A stretch of 64,000 nt of DNA, taken from Acidobacteriota bacterium (GTDB taxonomy: Bacteria > Acidobacteriota > Terriglobia > Terriglobales > Acidobacteriaceae). Made by a program: the position numbers and the translations under genes. The first letter of the stretch is position 1; each line of letters starts with the position of its first letter. The notes under the pieces were generated by a model, which saw only the letters and a list, made by a program, of their open reading frames with translations, was not told where the DNA came from and searched no databases. This document shows positions 9,032 through 18,109 of this stretch, in pieces. Location of the stretch: NCBI GenBank assembly GCA_018268915.1, contig JAFDVQ010000005.1, positions 186,001-250,000 of the forward strand, written 5' to 3'.

Positions 9032-10213
9032 TTACACCGGCATCGGATTCGGCGAACTGATCACGTTCAAGACCGAGACAACATTGCTGGACAGCCGCTC
9101 CACTGTGACCACCGTGATGTCGTCAGCCTGACCGAACTCCACTGCTTTCTCGACGATTACGTCTGCTGACTCGGTGGAGATCTCCCGAACGCGGTCAAAC
9201 CCAAAGAGCTCGCCGGCCTTGTTCTGCGCTTCCACTACTCCATCTGAATAGAAGGTGAGGCGGCTTCCGGGCGAAAGCTCGAATCGCACGGATGTGTAGT
9301 TGCCGCCTTCGGGAATCCCCAGCGGCAGTGCTCCGGGCAGGTCGATTTCTCTTCCATCGAGGTAGGGCGGCAGATGCCCAGCGTTTGCAATCGAAACAAG
9401 CCCATTTGCTGAAACGTGGGCAGCCAGTGCAGTTGAGATGCCCGTAGCTCGGCCAACCAGGCGTTCGTGGAGTCTCCTGAGCATGACTGCCGGGTCGTTT
9501 GTCTCAAGGGCGACGGTTCGAATGACGCCCACCAGCATGGAAACGTGCATGGCAGCCGCCAGGCCCTTGCCGGCAACATCGCCCAGAACCAGGAGGAATC
9601 CATTGCTGCCCGCGGGAAGAATCTGAAAAAAGTCTCCGCCAAGCTGCATTGCAGGCCGGTAAACCGAATCAACCGAGTAGCCGGGAAAGGACTCCGTCGC
9701 ATCATCCGGCAGCATGACTTGCTGCACTTCGCGCGCTGCGGCCATCTCCGCTTCCAATTGGGCTTTCTCACCCTGAGCGCGAATATGGCGCCTGCCCTCG
9801 CTGACGAAAACATGAACAAAACCGGCATATCCCAGACAGACTGCAATAATCACCGCAATGCCGTCGAAGTTGAGCCTTGCGAGGTGACTTTCCAATTGAG
9901 CACTGTTCATCTGGCTGACACGGGGCGCATCTGGAAATCGGTGAGAAAGATATCCCATGACACCCATCTGCAGAAGGAACAGGGGAATCATGGCTTTCCA
10001 GACTTTGGAGCGGAGCGTTATTCCCCCTGTGGCATAGCCAACTGCAAACACACCGGAGATAGAGAAGGATAAGACCAGCTTGGTTAAGGACATTCTTCCC
10101 CCGCCGGTGATGTCATTCGCGATAGCGATGGCGCCAAACGTGAAAAATACGGCAAGCAAGAAGATGACGACTGCTTTTCGCGGAGCCGTCCGCAAGGGAT
10201 TTGTCGTGCTCAT
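9032..10213 (-). CDS. Membrane-bound SpoIIE/RsbU-type serine phosphatase
   Basis: A 393-residue protein with about four hydrophobic segments in residues 15-150 and a C-terminal PP2C-type SpoIIE domain. Metal-binding motifs are visible: GGDFFQILP, then GDVAGKGLAAAMHVSMLVGV, then FYSDGVVEAQN and the terminal DDITVVTVERL. The linker GEKAQLEAEMAAAREVQQVM is the helix that commonly precedes this domain. Relatives dephosphorylate anti-sigma-factor antagonists in partner-switching pathways; no such partner is encoded nearby. ATG at 10213 with GGAGG 11 bases upstream is preferred over a GTG at 10252. It lies divergent from the carbonic-anhydrase-like gene. Confidence 0.9.
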   Translation of the reverse strand: MSTTNPLRTAPRKAVVIFLLAVFFTFGAIAIANDITGGGRMSLTKLVLSFSISGVFAVGYATGGITLRSKVWKAMIPLFLLQMGVMGYLSHRFPDAPRVSQMNSAQLESHLARLNFDGIAVIIAVCLGYAGFVHVFVSEGRRHIRAQGEKAQLEAEMAAAREVQQVMLPDDATESFPGYSVDSVYRPAMQLGGDFFQILPAGSNGFLLVLGDVAGKGLAAAMHVSMLVGVIRTVALETNDPAVMLRRLHERLVGRATGISTALAAHVSANGLVSIANAGHLPPYLDGREIDLPGALPLGIPEGGNYTSVRFELSPGSRLTFYSDGVVEAQNKAGELFGFDRVREISTESADVIVEKAVEFGQADDITVVTVERLSSNVVSVLNVISSPNPMPV

Positions 10214-10410
10214 GGCTGGGGAATCCTCCAGAGTGACAGGTGGGGCAGGCACCCGCTCTCGTCTGGTTCGACAATTCCGTTCAGTCTACCTTGTCGCGTT
10301 GCTCGCCTTCTCTTTGCAATGCGGCAATTGCCTTCGGTCGCCGAAACAAAGCCCGAATGCCCGGTGCTTTAGAATTTCAAGGTTGTCACTCGATTGGCAG
10401 GAGTTGATTC

Positions 10411-11157
10411 ATGCGCTTTTGTGCATCCTTGATTGCGCTCATTTTGGGCGGCGCTTGCGCCTTGGCGCAGTCTGGAACCAAGTGGGATTACGCCGGAAAG
10501 ACTGGACCATTGGCCTGGGGAAGGCTCGATCCCTCCTATCAAGCGTGCTCCAAGGGGCATGAGCAGTCGCCGATCGACATCCATGGCGCCCGTCTGAATA
10601 AGAAGCTTCAGCCAATCGAGTTCCACTACATGGCAGCATCTGTGCAGCTAGAAAACACGGGAAGTCTGATCGTTGCGCACGTGAAGCCAGGCAGCTACAT
10701 CGTGGCAGATGGAGTGCGCTACGAGCTGCAGCAGTTCGAATTTCACCATCCCGGAGAAAGTTCGGTGAATGGCAAGCTGACCGACATGGATGTAGAACTT
10801 CTCCACAAGAGCTCTGACGGCAAGATGGCAATTGTCGAGATACGTATGGCCATGGATCGCGGGAGCCCCAACGCCGTTCTAGCCATGCTGTGGCCACACC
10901 TGCCGAAGAGCGCTGGAGCAAAAGAGACCGTGACGGACATGGTCAACCCGCGAGGATTTTTGCCTGCTGACCAGGGCTACTGGACCTATATGGGCTCACT
11001 CTCCACTCCTCCCTGCACGGAAGGAGTGCGCTGGTTTGTGTTTGAGAACGAGATCAGTCTCAGCCTTGAGCAAGTCCGCGCATTTACTTATTTGTTCCGG
11101 ATGAACTCTCGTCCGTTACAAGATGCCCACGGACGTCGGATCGAAGCGAACGAGTAA
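10411..11157 (+). CDS. Alpha-carbonic anhydrase-like secreted protein lacking two zinc ligands
   Basis: A 248-residue protein with a signal peptide (cleavage probably after residue 19, ...ALAQ). The alpha-carbonic anhydrase fold is clear: QSPIDIHGARLNK, QFEFHHPGE, VNGKLTDMDVELLHK, and GSLSTPPCTEGVRWFVF. Active enzymes bind zinc through QFHFH and the His of ELHLVH. Here the first is QFEFH (Glu110, only His112 kept) and the third ligand position is Glu129; the spacing of 17 residues between the second and third positions is normal, so this is not a misalignment. Thr of SLTTPP is Ser. CO2 hydration is therefore doubtful; a binding role or another metal is possible. AGGAG lies before the ATG. Confidence 0.85.
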   Translation: MRFCASLIALILGGACALAQSGTKWDYAGKTGPLAWGRLDPSYQACSKGHEQSPIDIHGARLNKKLQPIEFHYMAASVQLENTGSLIVAHVKPGSYIVADGVRYELQQFEFHHPGESSVNGKLTDMDVELLHKSSDGKMAIVEIRMAMDRGSPNAVLAMLWPHLPKSAGAKETVTDMVNPRGFLPADQGYWTYMGSLSTPPCTEGVRWFVFENEISLSLEQVRAFTYLFRMNSRPLQDAHGRRIEANE

Positions 11158-11161
11158 GACC

Positions 11162-11854
11162 TCAGTCAGCCAGCAGGGGCGAAAAGGTAAGAACGATCCC
11201 CTGCTCTCCCGGCAAATTGCGCACCTGAACGCCAGTGACATCCTCAATGAGGTAATGCGCGGCGGAAAGGGACTCGATCTCGTGGGAGAAGGTAGTCGCG
11301 ACTACGGTACACCCGGCAGCACGACCCGCAAGAGTGCCCGACTCCGCGTCTTCGAACACGATGCAGTCTTCAGGCGCCACCCCGAGAAGAGAGGCTCCTG
11401 CAAGGTACGGTGCAGGATCGGGTTTGCCCTGTTGCACGTCGTCTGCGGTAACGAGGCGGTGTGGAAGTGGTATCCCAGCCTGCGCCAGGCGCTGAGTGGC
11501 TAGCCTTTCCGTAGCGCTGGTCACCACCGTCCATCGATCGGCAGGCAGCACGCTCAGAAGATCGAGCACCCCCGGAAGTACGGCCAAGCCTTCGCCGTCG
11601 GCGAGTTCGATGTCTTCAATGAGGTTGAGCTCTGTCTGACTGTCGAGATCCGGCCTGAGCAATGCAACCGTTTCGATGGCGCGGCGTCCATGCGCCATCT
11701 TGCACGCAAACTCGGGATCAACGCCTCGCAATTCGGCCCACTTCGTCCAGCTTCGCTCCACCGAGCCAATGGAGGAGATTAGGATGCCGTCCATGTCGAA
11801 CAGCACACCTTTGCAGCGAATCTCAACAGGGGAAGAGACGGCCTTAGATGCCAT
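11162..11854 (-). CDS. HAD-superfamily sugar-phosphate phosphatase-like hydrolase
   Basis: A 230-residue cytoplasmic protein of HAD subfamily I. Motif 1 is GVLFDMDGILISS (nucleophile and acid/base Asp), motif 2 the Thr/Ser in WTVVTSATERL, motif 3 the Lys in QQGKPDPAPYL and motif 4 CIVFEDAESG. The helical cap lies between motif 1 and residue about 85. The overall pattern resembles hexitol/glycerol-phosphate phosphatases of the YfbT/Gpp type and beta-phosphoglucomutase relatives; the missing Leu-Asp pair after DMDG argues against a mutase but does not settle the substrate. It is last in the minus-strand rnc-lepB-lepB-asmA run and ends 4 bases from the convergent carbonic-anhydrase-like gene. 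Confidence 0.85.
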   Translation of the reverse strand: MASKAVSSPVEIRCKGVLFDMDGILISSIGSVERSWTKWAELRGVDPEFACKMAHGRRAIETVALLRPDLDSQTELNLIEDIELADGEGLAVLPGVLDLLSVLPADRWTVVTSATERLATQRLAQAGIPLPHRLVTADDVQQGKPDPAPYLAGASLLGVAPEDCIVFEDAESGTLAGRAAGCTVVATTFSHEIESLSAAHYLIEDVTGVQVRNLPGEQGIVLTFSPLLAD

Positions 11855-11888
11855 ACCTCGATTGTAATGATTTGACCGAAACTGCCGT

Positions 11889-14480
11889 CTATTTCTTAGC
11901 AGTGTCCGGCTTTTGCGATCCGAAGACGACTCTGGGTGGGATGCCGAAAGTGACGGAGGCCTTTATCGCAGAGGCGTGTGCGCCATTCTTGAGGGTGTTA
12001 TCTCCGATCGTGGCGGAGTTGTTTGCGATATCGGCGTCAACCGTCCAGGAACTGAATCGGGCTAGAGTGGCAGGCGGAGCGTCCTCGGCTTCTGAAGAAC
12101 TTCCGGTGACGCTTCCCTTGGTCCAATCGAAGTGCACAGTGCCTTTCGCCGAATTGCCAAGCTCGGAAGCGGTGAACCCTGTGAGCTGAACCTTGCCCGC
12201 ACCATCAATAGGGCGGCCCCCGCACTTGAGCTCCAGCAATCGGCAAAACTCCGCTGGCTCTATCCCTTCGGCTTGGCCCTCGAGGGTGTAGGCAGGCTTG
12301 TCACCGTTTTCGACTTTTCCGGTTGCGTGGATCTGTCCGCCCAGCAGTTCCGCGTCGAGGCTGGTGAGTTCGGCTCCTGCGGCGGCTATCTTCAAATCTG
12401 CGGTTGCATTTTCAAGGGTAACCGGGCCCAGCAGGAGAGACCTCGCCTTCAACTGCCCCTGAAAGGCAGGCCACTGGTGGTCAGACGAAGACGACGTGAT
12501 CTTTGAAATGACCGAGGAGAGGAGTGTTCCCTTCTTCTCTGAACCGAGCAGGGCCGACTGTAGATCCGCAGCATCTACCGTGTCAAACTCCAGGCTAATG
12601 GCAGGCGCGCACTCCTGATCCGGAGGACAAACAGGAACAACAACCCGCGCGGTTCCCTTCACCGGGCCGTAGACAAAGTCAACCGGGTCCCATGTTCTTG
12701 TTCCGCCACTGAGGTGAAGCACCGCCTGCGGGATCTGGATGGCAGTGGCGAGAGCATCGGTCTTCCAGTTTGCGTTGTGCAGTGTGACTGTGCCCGTGAG
12801 GCGATCGGGGATGGGATGTGCCAGAATTGTTGGTCCACCCGTCACCGGGATGGCACTCGCGCCCACGCTTTCCGCTAGTAGGATCTCTGACGCGGGAAGC
12901 CAGGGACCCGCGATGGCGAGATCGAGTGTCACCGGATCACCCGTAATCGCGTCAAGCGCCCCTGCCTCCTTCAATCCGGCCGCCTGCGCGATCTGACCCA
13001 GCCGCGCGGGTGTCCCGGCCCCTTTGATTGAAACTTGGTAGGAGGCTTGCGTGAGCCGCACCGAAACGGCTAATGGCGTCGGCGCCCCGGCAGGAATTGC
13101 CGAAGAACCAGCGAGCAGAACGCCATTTCCGTCGTCGGATGAAGCGGGCTGAAGAACAGCCTTCTGAATCTGAATAGGCTGCGTCAGGCTGCCGCCGCTA
13201 AGGCGGAGCGAGTCAATCGTGATGCTGCCTGTGAGCAGGCCAGGTTTGGGAACCTCCGGTTTCACCGGCACCTTCAAATGATGTGAGGCCTTCGTGGGCT
13301 GCAGCGACGGTACGGGAGAAGTCGGGGCAGCGGCATCGAATTCCAGCCTGCCGCTGAGCGAGCCGGCGGCTTCGAGCCCCGCGCCAACTTCACTTCGGAC
13401 AGTCCTCAGAGCATCCAGGATTGCCTGCGCCGGGATCTTGTCAACCTGGACCGAAAGATTCGGCTGTCCGTTGCTCGGCAGGTTCCCCTCGATCAGAAGA
13501 CGCCCATTGCCAAGCGGCGAACTGCACGCCAGCTTTTCGATGGTCCGGGCAGAGTAGTGATAAACCATGGAGCAGTTAGCGTCGAAATCGAGCGGTTCTG
13601 CGGGAGCGAATTCGGCACGATGTACGCCAGAGGCACGCAGCCGCGTAGTCATTTGTGCGGACTCGGCTGTTCCGTCAAGCTTCATCTCCGCGGTCAAATC
13701 GCCGCGCCATCCTGGATCGCTGCCGATGATCAATCGGCTAAGTTGTCCAAGCTGCGCCTGCCGCCATTCCATCTCCATGTGGATTGGCATCAGCTTGAGT
13801 TCCGGCGCGCGGCGCATGCTCGCCTCAAGTTGCACAAGACCGGTATCGCCGAGTTCGAGGCTCACATCGGTGCGGGCCGGTTGCCCCTTCAGGCGTACGC
13901 GCCAGTCTCCCGGATTTTCTTCCCAGAACGAAAGGTCCGCATTGAGAAGTGAATAGGGGAGTTTCTCAATGCCCTTCTTGATATTGATTCGTGAGTTGGT
14001 AGCTTCGAGATATGGCAATGACTGTTTTCGCGCGCTTGATCCATTGGGGTGAGTCTGCGCCGCGGTACGAAAGAGGCTGTCCATATTCCAGCGGCCATCG
14101 CCATTGCGAACAAGATTGAGACTGGCTTCATCGACGCTGATCCGGCTGATTTCTAGCTGTCCGCGCCACAGCGAGAACAGGCGTATCGCCGCCTTCACTT
14201 CGTTGGCATGGAGCACCGGCTCGGCGCCGAAGGCAGGGTCTTCCTGGACTGTGAGGTCGGTGATGACGAATCCCGGGCGGGGGAGGACCCGCAGTTCGAC
14301 TCCGGAAAGATGAACTGGACGCCCGAGCGAACTGGATATAGCACCGGCAATTCGGCTCTTGTAGCGATTGATGCTGAACAACGGAGGAAGAACAATGATC
14401 GAAACCAGGATGGTCAATGCGAGAGCAGGCATCCAGAGCTTCGATCGCCGTTGCTGCCGCTCTTGTGCATCTCCTGTCAT
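11889..14480 (-). CDS. AsmA-family envelope protein
   Basis: An 863-residue protein anchored by one N-terminal membrane helix (WMPALALTILVSIIVLPPLF) and otherwise periplasmic. The start of the AsmA domain is plain: RIAGAISSSLGRPVHLSGVE, then LRVLPRPGFVITDLTVQEDP, and SLWRGQLEISRISVDEASLN. The middle is long and low in conservation, and the AsmA C-terminal pattern (EGQAEGIEPAEFCRLL ... GAGKVQLTGFTASE) appears near residue 745. AsmA-like proteins are thought to form long hydrophobic grooves that carry phospholipids between membranes. It sits 40 bases downstream of the second lepB, so envelope biogenesis genes are grouped here. Confidence 0.88.
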   Translation of the reverse strand: MTGDAQERQQRRSKLWMPALALTILVSIIVLPPLFSINRYKSRIAGAISSSLGRPVHLSGVELRVLPRPGFVITDLTVQEDPAFGAEPVLHANEVKAAIRLFSLWRGQLEISRISVDEASLNLVRNGDGRWNMDSLFRTAAQTHPNGSSARKQSLPYLEATNSRINIKKGIEKLPYSLLNADLSFWEENPGDWRVRLKGQPARTDVSLELGDTGLVQLEASMRRAPELKLMPIHMEMEWRQAQLGQLSRLIIGSDPGWRGDLTAEMKLDGTAESAQMTTRLRASGVHRAEFAPAEPLDFDANCSMVYHYSARTIEKLACSSPLGNGRLLIEGNLPSNGQPNLSVQVDKIPAQAILDALRTVRSEVGAGLEAAGSLSGRLEFDAAAPTSPVPSLQPTKASHHLKVPVKPEVPKPGLLTGSITIDSLRLSGGSLTQPIQIQKAVLQPASSDDGNGVLLAGSSAIPAGAPTPLAVSVRLTQASYQVSIKGAGTPARLGQIAQAAGLKEAGALDAITGDPVTLDLAIAGPWLPASEILLAESVGASAIPVTGGPTILAHPIPDRLTGTVTLHNANWKTDALATAIQIPQAVLHLSGGTRTWDPVDFVYGPVKGTARVVVPVCPPDQECAPAISLEFDTVDAADLQSALLGSEKKGTLLSSVISKITSSSSDHQWPAFQGQLKARSLLLGPVTLENATADLKIAAAGAELTSLDAELLGGQIHATGKVENGDKPAYTLEGQAEGIEPAEFCRLLELKCGGRPIDGAGKVQLTGFTASELGNSAKGTVHFDWTKGSVTGSSSEAEDAPPATLARFSSWTVDADIANNSATIGDNTLKNGAHASAIKASVTFGIPPRVVFGSQKPDTAKK

Positions 14481-14520
14481 GGTTTGCGTTCTGATGTGAG
14501 GCTCCCCAGCAGCTCTCGCA

Positions 14521-15351
14521 TTAGCGAGTAAGGTGAAGCGTGCGCTTCCAGCGCGTATCTGTGAAGAAATGAAGCGCGACGTGCGCCATCCAGGCGACGT
14601 TGCTTCCTACGCCTGTCTCGTCATATTGATGCTCTGGCGTGACAAAAGACCAGTAGTTAAACAACGGCCTGCCCATAACGTTTTCTCGCGGCACAAATCC
14701 CCAGTAGCGCGAATCGAGGCTGTCATGGCGGTTGTCACCCATCATGAAGAACTTGCCCTCGGGTACGACGAGGTCTCCATCGACTATATGGCTGGGAAAT
14801 TCGTTGGCCCAGGCATCCGGAGTGCCGGTGTTCGGGTCTCCATTGCCGATTGGCGGAATTGACGGAAACTCGTCAAGGAACGGCGTAAAGTTCGTCTCGT
14901 CCGTAGTCTTCGCATAGGGGAAGGGGTGCTCCTGCCCATTAATGTAGACGACACCATTGTGAAGATGGATATGATCGCCGGGGACTCCAATCAGACGCTT
15001 CACCAAAAACAGAATCGTAGGCTTTCCATCGGAGTCGATGGTTCCAGGCTTGATGAAGACAACGATGTCCCCACGCTTCGGTTCACGATAGTGAACGAGT
15101 GGCATCCACTTGGATGGAGGCGCCAGACTGATGCGGTCGACGACAAGGTGGTCACCGACCAGAAGCGTCTTCTCCATCGATCCGGACGGAATAACAAAAT
15201 TCTGCGCAAGGAATGTGAGAATAAACAGACCAACTACCAGCACCGAGCAAATGCTTGCTACTGCCTCAAAAGGCGTCTCCTCGTGTTTCTCTTCTGCAAC
15301 GGGCTCAGTTTCGGTCGGCGGTTTCTCTAGCGGCGTATTCTTTGTTGTCAT
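14521..15351 (-). CDS. lepB: Signal peptidase I (second tandem copy)
   Basis: A 276-residue inner-membrane protease that removes Sec signal peptides. After one membrane segment at about 32-52 the catalytic Ser is in VIPSGSMEKTLLVGDHL and the general-base Lys in LFLVKRLIGVPGDHIHLHNG; the GDNRHDSLDSRYWG box is also intact. It is 51 bases downstream of another complete signal peptidase gene and co-directional. The acidic, Thr-rich N-terminal 30 residues (TEPVAEEKHEETPFEA) and the inserted segment around residues 130-170 differ from the first copy, so the two are old paralogues rather than a recent duplication. Both appear active. Confidence 0.92.
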   Translation of the reverse strand: MTTKNTPLEKPPTETEPVAEEKHEETPFEAVASICSVLVVGLFILTFLAQNFVIPSGSMEKTLLVGDHLVVDRISLAPPSKWMPLVHYREPKRGDIVVFIKPGTIDSDGKPTILFLVKRLIGVPGDHIHLHNGVVYINGQEHPFPYAKTTDETNFTPFLDEFPSIPPIGNGDPNTGTPDAWANEFPSHIVDGDLVVPEGKFFMMGDNRHDSLDSRYWGFVPRENVMGRPLFNYWSFVTPEHQYDETGVGSNVAWMAHVALHFFTDTRWKRTLHLTR

Positions 15352-15402
15352 CCTGTCGCTCTGTGCCTTGACAGCTGTCCGGCTCTCGATGGGTGGTCGA
15401 TG

Positions 15403-16185
15403 CTAGTGCACAACGCGGAAGATACGCTTCCAGCGCGCAAATGCAGCAAGGCGTGCCGTGAGTTCCCTGTCGTGTCCGAGTCTATCATCCGTGGCCTGTT
15501 GCAGATCCGTGCTGGAAGGATGACGCACTGAGAAGTAGATCACGAGGGGACGCGCGATGATCGCCTGTCGCGGCACAAATCCCCATGAGCGTGAATCGTA
15601 ACTGTGGTTCCGGTTGTCCCCCAGCACAAAGTAGTCATCGGCGGGAACCACAAGTTCCCCATCGCGCGTCAGCGTTTGCATCTGCTTCCACCAGTCTGGA
15701 TCTACCTCGGGGTCGGTGTAGATCTTCGCCGGGAAGTTGTCGCGGAACAGGTTCGGAGCAGCCGGCTCGAAAGCGGCATAAGGCTCGTTCGTAACCGTAC
15801 CGTTTACGCTCACGCGTCCGTCTTCGATTCGAATGCGATCGCCAGGAATGCCGACTACCCGCTTTACGAGGTACGGGTGTGGCTCTGGATGATGGAAAAC
15901 TACGATGTCGCCTCGCCGGATCTGCCTGTAGGGCAACATTTGCCCAAGGAGCTTGCCGCCAGGTGCAAACACTTGTTTATTGACGAGCAGAAAATCTCCC
16001 ACAAGGAGAGTATGTTCCATGCTCTCGGAGGGAATCAGAAACGGCTGAACTACAAACGTGAGCAGGAATAGCGCGACAACGACTGTGCGCAGAAGGGATG
16101 CGACGGCTTCGGGCACCGTCGGCAGATGCTCCCACACGTGCGACTTGTGTTGTGGAGGCGCAGGTGATTGAGCGGGAGTACTCAT
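15403..16185 (-). CDS. lepB: Signal peptidase I (first tandem copy)
   Basis: A 260-residue signal peptidase I. One membrane segment (VVALFLLTFVVQPFLI) precedes the catalytic Ser in LIPSESMEHTLLVGDFLLVN; the Lys base is in YLVKRVVGIPGDRIRIEDG, and GDNRNHSYDSRSWGF follows. The ATG overlaps the rnc stop by four bases (ATGA), so translation is probably coupled. Which of the two lepB copies is the main housekeeping enzyme cannot be told from sequence. Confidence 0.92.
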   Translation of the reverse strand: MSTPAQSPAPPQHKSHVWEHLPTVPEAVASLLRTVVVALFLLTFVVQPFLIPSESMEHTLLVGDFLLVNKQVFAPGGKLLGQMLPYRQIRRGDIVVFHHPEPHPYLVKRVVGIPGDRIRIEDGRVSVNGTVTNEPYAAFEPAAPNLFRDNFPAKIYTDPEVDPDWWKQMQTLTRDGELVVPADDYFVLGDNRNHSYDSRSWGFVPRQAIIARPLVIYFSVRHPSSTDLQQATDDRLGHDRELTARLAAFARWKRIFRVVH

Positions 16186-16982
16186 TCCGTCTCTTCAGCC
16201 TCCGATTGGTTTTCGTCATCGACACTTGCGGTCAATGCGCCACTCAATCGCGCCAAAGCTTTCCGAGCAGCATCCTGTTCCGCGTGTTTCTTCGTAGTTC
16301 CTGTTCCCCGCGCTAGCGGCTTACCAGGCTCTCCTTCGGCAGGTTTCAACCTGACCTCGACAAGGAAGCGCTTACGATGATCGGGCCCGCTTTCACTCTT
16401 TACACGATACACAGGAGCTCCAGCACGGTCGGCTTGAAGCCGCTCCTGTAGGGCGGACTTGTAGTTGCCCAAAGCTGCGCCGGAGCGCAACTGTTCCGCA
16501 AGTTCTTCGACTCTGTCACCGATGACGTATCTGCGCGCAAAAGCGCGCACCGGCTCCAGACCACCATCCAGAAAAAGGGCGCCGATAACTGCCTCCATCG
16601 TGTTAGAGAGAACAGTGCTCTTTCGTCTCAACCCGCTGCGGTCCTCCCCGCGACTAACACGCAAGTGATCACCCAGGGAAACCAAATCCGCCACTCCAGC
16701 CATATGCTGCCGGCTTACTAGCTGGGCGCGGACACGCGTCAACTCTCCTTCCTGCCATTCGGGGTGACTGAGAAATAGAGCCTCCCCAATCACCAACCCA
16801 AGGACCGCATCCCCGAGGAACTCAAGTCTTTCATTGTCGGTTCCAAGCAGGGTAGGAACCTCAGCGCCGATCTGCTGTTGCTGGTTGATCAAAGAACGAT
16901 GGGTGAGAGCACACAGCAGCAACTCGGGCCTCCCAAACTCATGACCGAGTGCTGATTCCAGTTCTGTCAAAGCTGCTCCCAT
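16182..16982 (-). CDS. rnc: Ribonuclease III
   Basis: A 266-residue cytoplasmic endonuclease for double-stranded RNA, used in rRNA and mRNA processing. The signature NERLEFLGDAVLGLVIGEAL is intact with the catalytic Glu and Asp; a second acidic cluster (SNTMEAVIGALFLDGG) follows, and residues about 165-240 form the double-stranded-RNA-binding domain (NYKSALQERLQADRAGAPVY ... KKHAEQDAARKALARL). ATG at 16982 fits the family length; an in-frame ATG at 17078 would add 32 unconserved residues. It is the first gene of the operon with both signal peptidases; rnc near lepB also occurs in other bacteria. Confidence 0.95.
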   Translation of the reverse strand: MGAALTELESALGHEFGRPELLLCALTHRSLINQQQQIGAEVPTLLGTDNERLEFLGDAVLGLVIGEALFLSHPEWQEGELTRVRAQLVSRQHMAGVADLVSLGDHLRVSRGEDRSGLRRKSTVLSNTMEAVIGALFLDGGLEPVRAFARRYVIGDRVEELAEQLRSGAALGNYKSALQERLQADRAGAPVYRVKSESGPDHRKRFLVEVRLKPAEGEPGKPLARGTGTTKKHAEQDAARKALARLSGALTASVDDENQSEAEETE

Positions 16983-17325
16983 ATGTCTACATCTGCTGGC
17001 GAGATACGTCTCCAGTACCGACCAGCAAATCCATGCAGTCTCATTGCAATTATTCCTTAGACGTGTGGCGTCATCCAAGCGGAGAGCGTTTGTTCGTCGC
17101 CACAGGCATCACCCGTCTAACAGGCGAGAAAGTATATCTGCATAGCAAGGAAAAACTTAGCTGGAACAGGCAACCCCGGGCCTTGCCAACCTGACGCGGG
17201 TTCGAGGCATCTAGAAACGAGTTCGGGCGTTGTGGAATTCATCTCCGCACGTGATGTTCGCGAACGCTTCTCGGCCGGCAGTTCCGTCTGCGGCGAGGAT
17301 ACCTCAACACTGGGAGTACACACTC

Positions 17326-18000
17326 ATGAAACGCATCCTTGGCTGTGCCGGACTTCTCACGGCTCTGGCACTTCCCCTCGCAGTCAGCGCGCAGGATCAA
17401 GCACCGACTTCTCCTCCGCCACAATACGTACAGAATCCGCCCAATCACAGCAGATGGGACAACAATCACGCAACCGTTGGCGTGTATGGTGACCTGTTCA
17501 GAGTCAAACCTTCCGGTGGCGACGCTGTGAATTTCCTCGGTCTTGGTGGCCGGGTCGGGTTCAACGTCCATCCAAACATCGCTCTTGAAGCCGAAATGAA
17601 CTACGACTTCGAAAAGAACTACACCGCCTTAAACACTGGCGATAACTCCGGAAGTCTCTCGAGCACTACCGTGTCCAGTCGAACTCGTCCACTCACTGCT
17701 CTATTCGGGCCGAAATTCCAGTTCGGGACTTCTGGACCGTTCCGTGCGTTCGTGACGGGAAAGGTCGGGTTTACCGAATTCAGCCACAGCTCGACAACCA
17801 CCGTATCGGGAGATACGTTTAGCAATGCCTTCGATCAATTCGGCGGCGGAACAACCCACTTTGCAGCCTACCCTGGTGGCGGCATCGAGGGATTCTTCGG
17901 TCCAATCGGCCTTCGCCTCGAAGCAGGCGATCAGATGTATTTCAATAATGGAACCTATAACAACCTGCGCGTAACTTTCGGTCCGGAGCTTCGCTTCTGA
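17326..18000 (+). CDS. Outer-membrane beta-barrel protein
   Basis: A 224-residue protein with a signal peptide (MKRILGCAGLLTALALPLAV then SAQ). The mature part is rich in alternating aromatic/polar strands (ATVGVYGDLFRV, GLGGRVGFNVHPNIALEAEM, YGF-type turns) and ends in the aromatic residue Phe after GPELR, as outer-membrane barrels do. It resembles the OmpA/OmpW-like eight-stranded porin family but has no peptidoglycan-binding domain. ATG at 17326 with GGGAG upstream starts the signal peptide; earlier in-frame codons are not supported. A terminator follows at 18047. Confidence 0.8.
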   Translation: MKRILGCAGLLTALALPLAVSAQDQAPTSPPPQYVQNPPNHSRWDNNHATVGVYGDLFRVKPSGGDAVNFLGLGGRVGFNVHPNIALEAEMNYDFEKNYTALNTGDNSGSLSSTTVSSRTRPLTALFGPKFQFGTSGPFRAFVTGKVGFTEFSHSSTTTVSGDTFSNAFDQFGGGTTHFAAYPGGGIEGFFGPIGLRLEAGDQMYFNNGTYNNLRVTFGPELRF

Positions 18001-18046
18001 CTACGTGAACCGGATATTGGTTATCTAAGCTGACCGGACTCATTCA

Positions 18047-18074
18047 GGGGAGCGATCATTCTGCTCCCCTTTTG
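18047..18074 (+). terminator. Terminator after the beta-barrel gene
   Basis: GGGGAGC (18047-18053) pairs with GCTCCCC (18063-18069) around a 9-base loop, followed by TTTT. It lies 46 bases past the stop codon of the barrel gene. Confidence 0.85.
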
Positions 18075-18109
18075 ATTTGAGCTGACTTCGACGCCAACTC
18101 GAAAAATGA

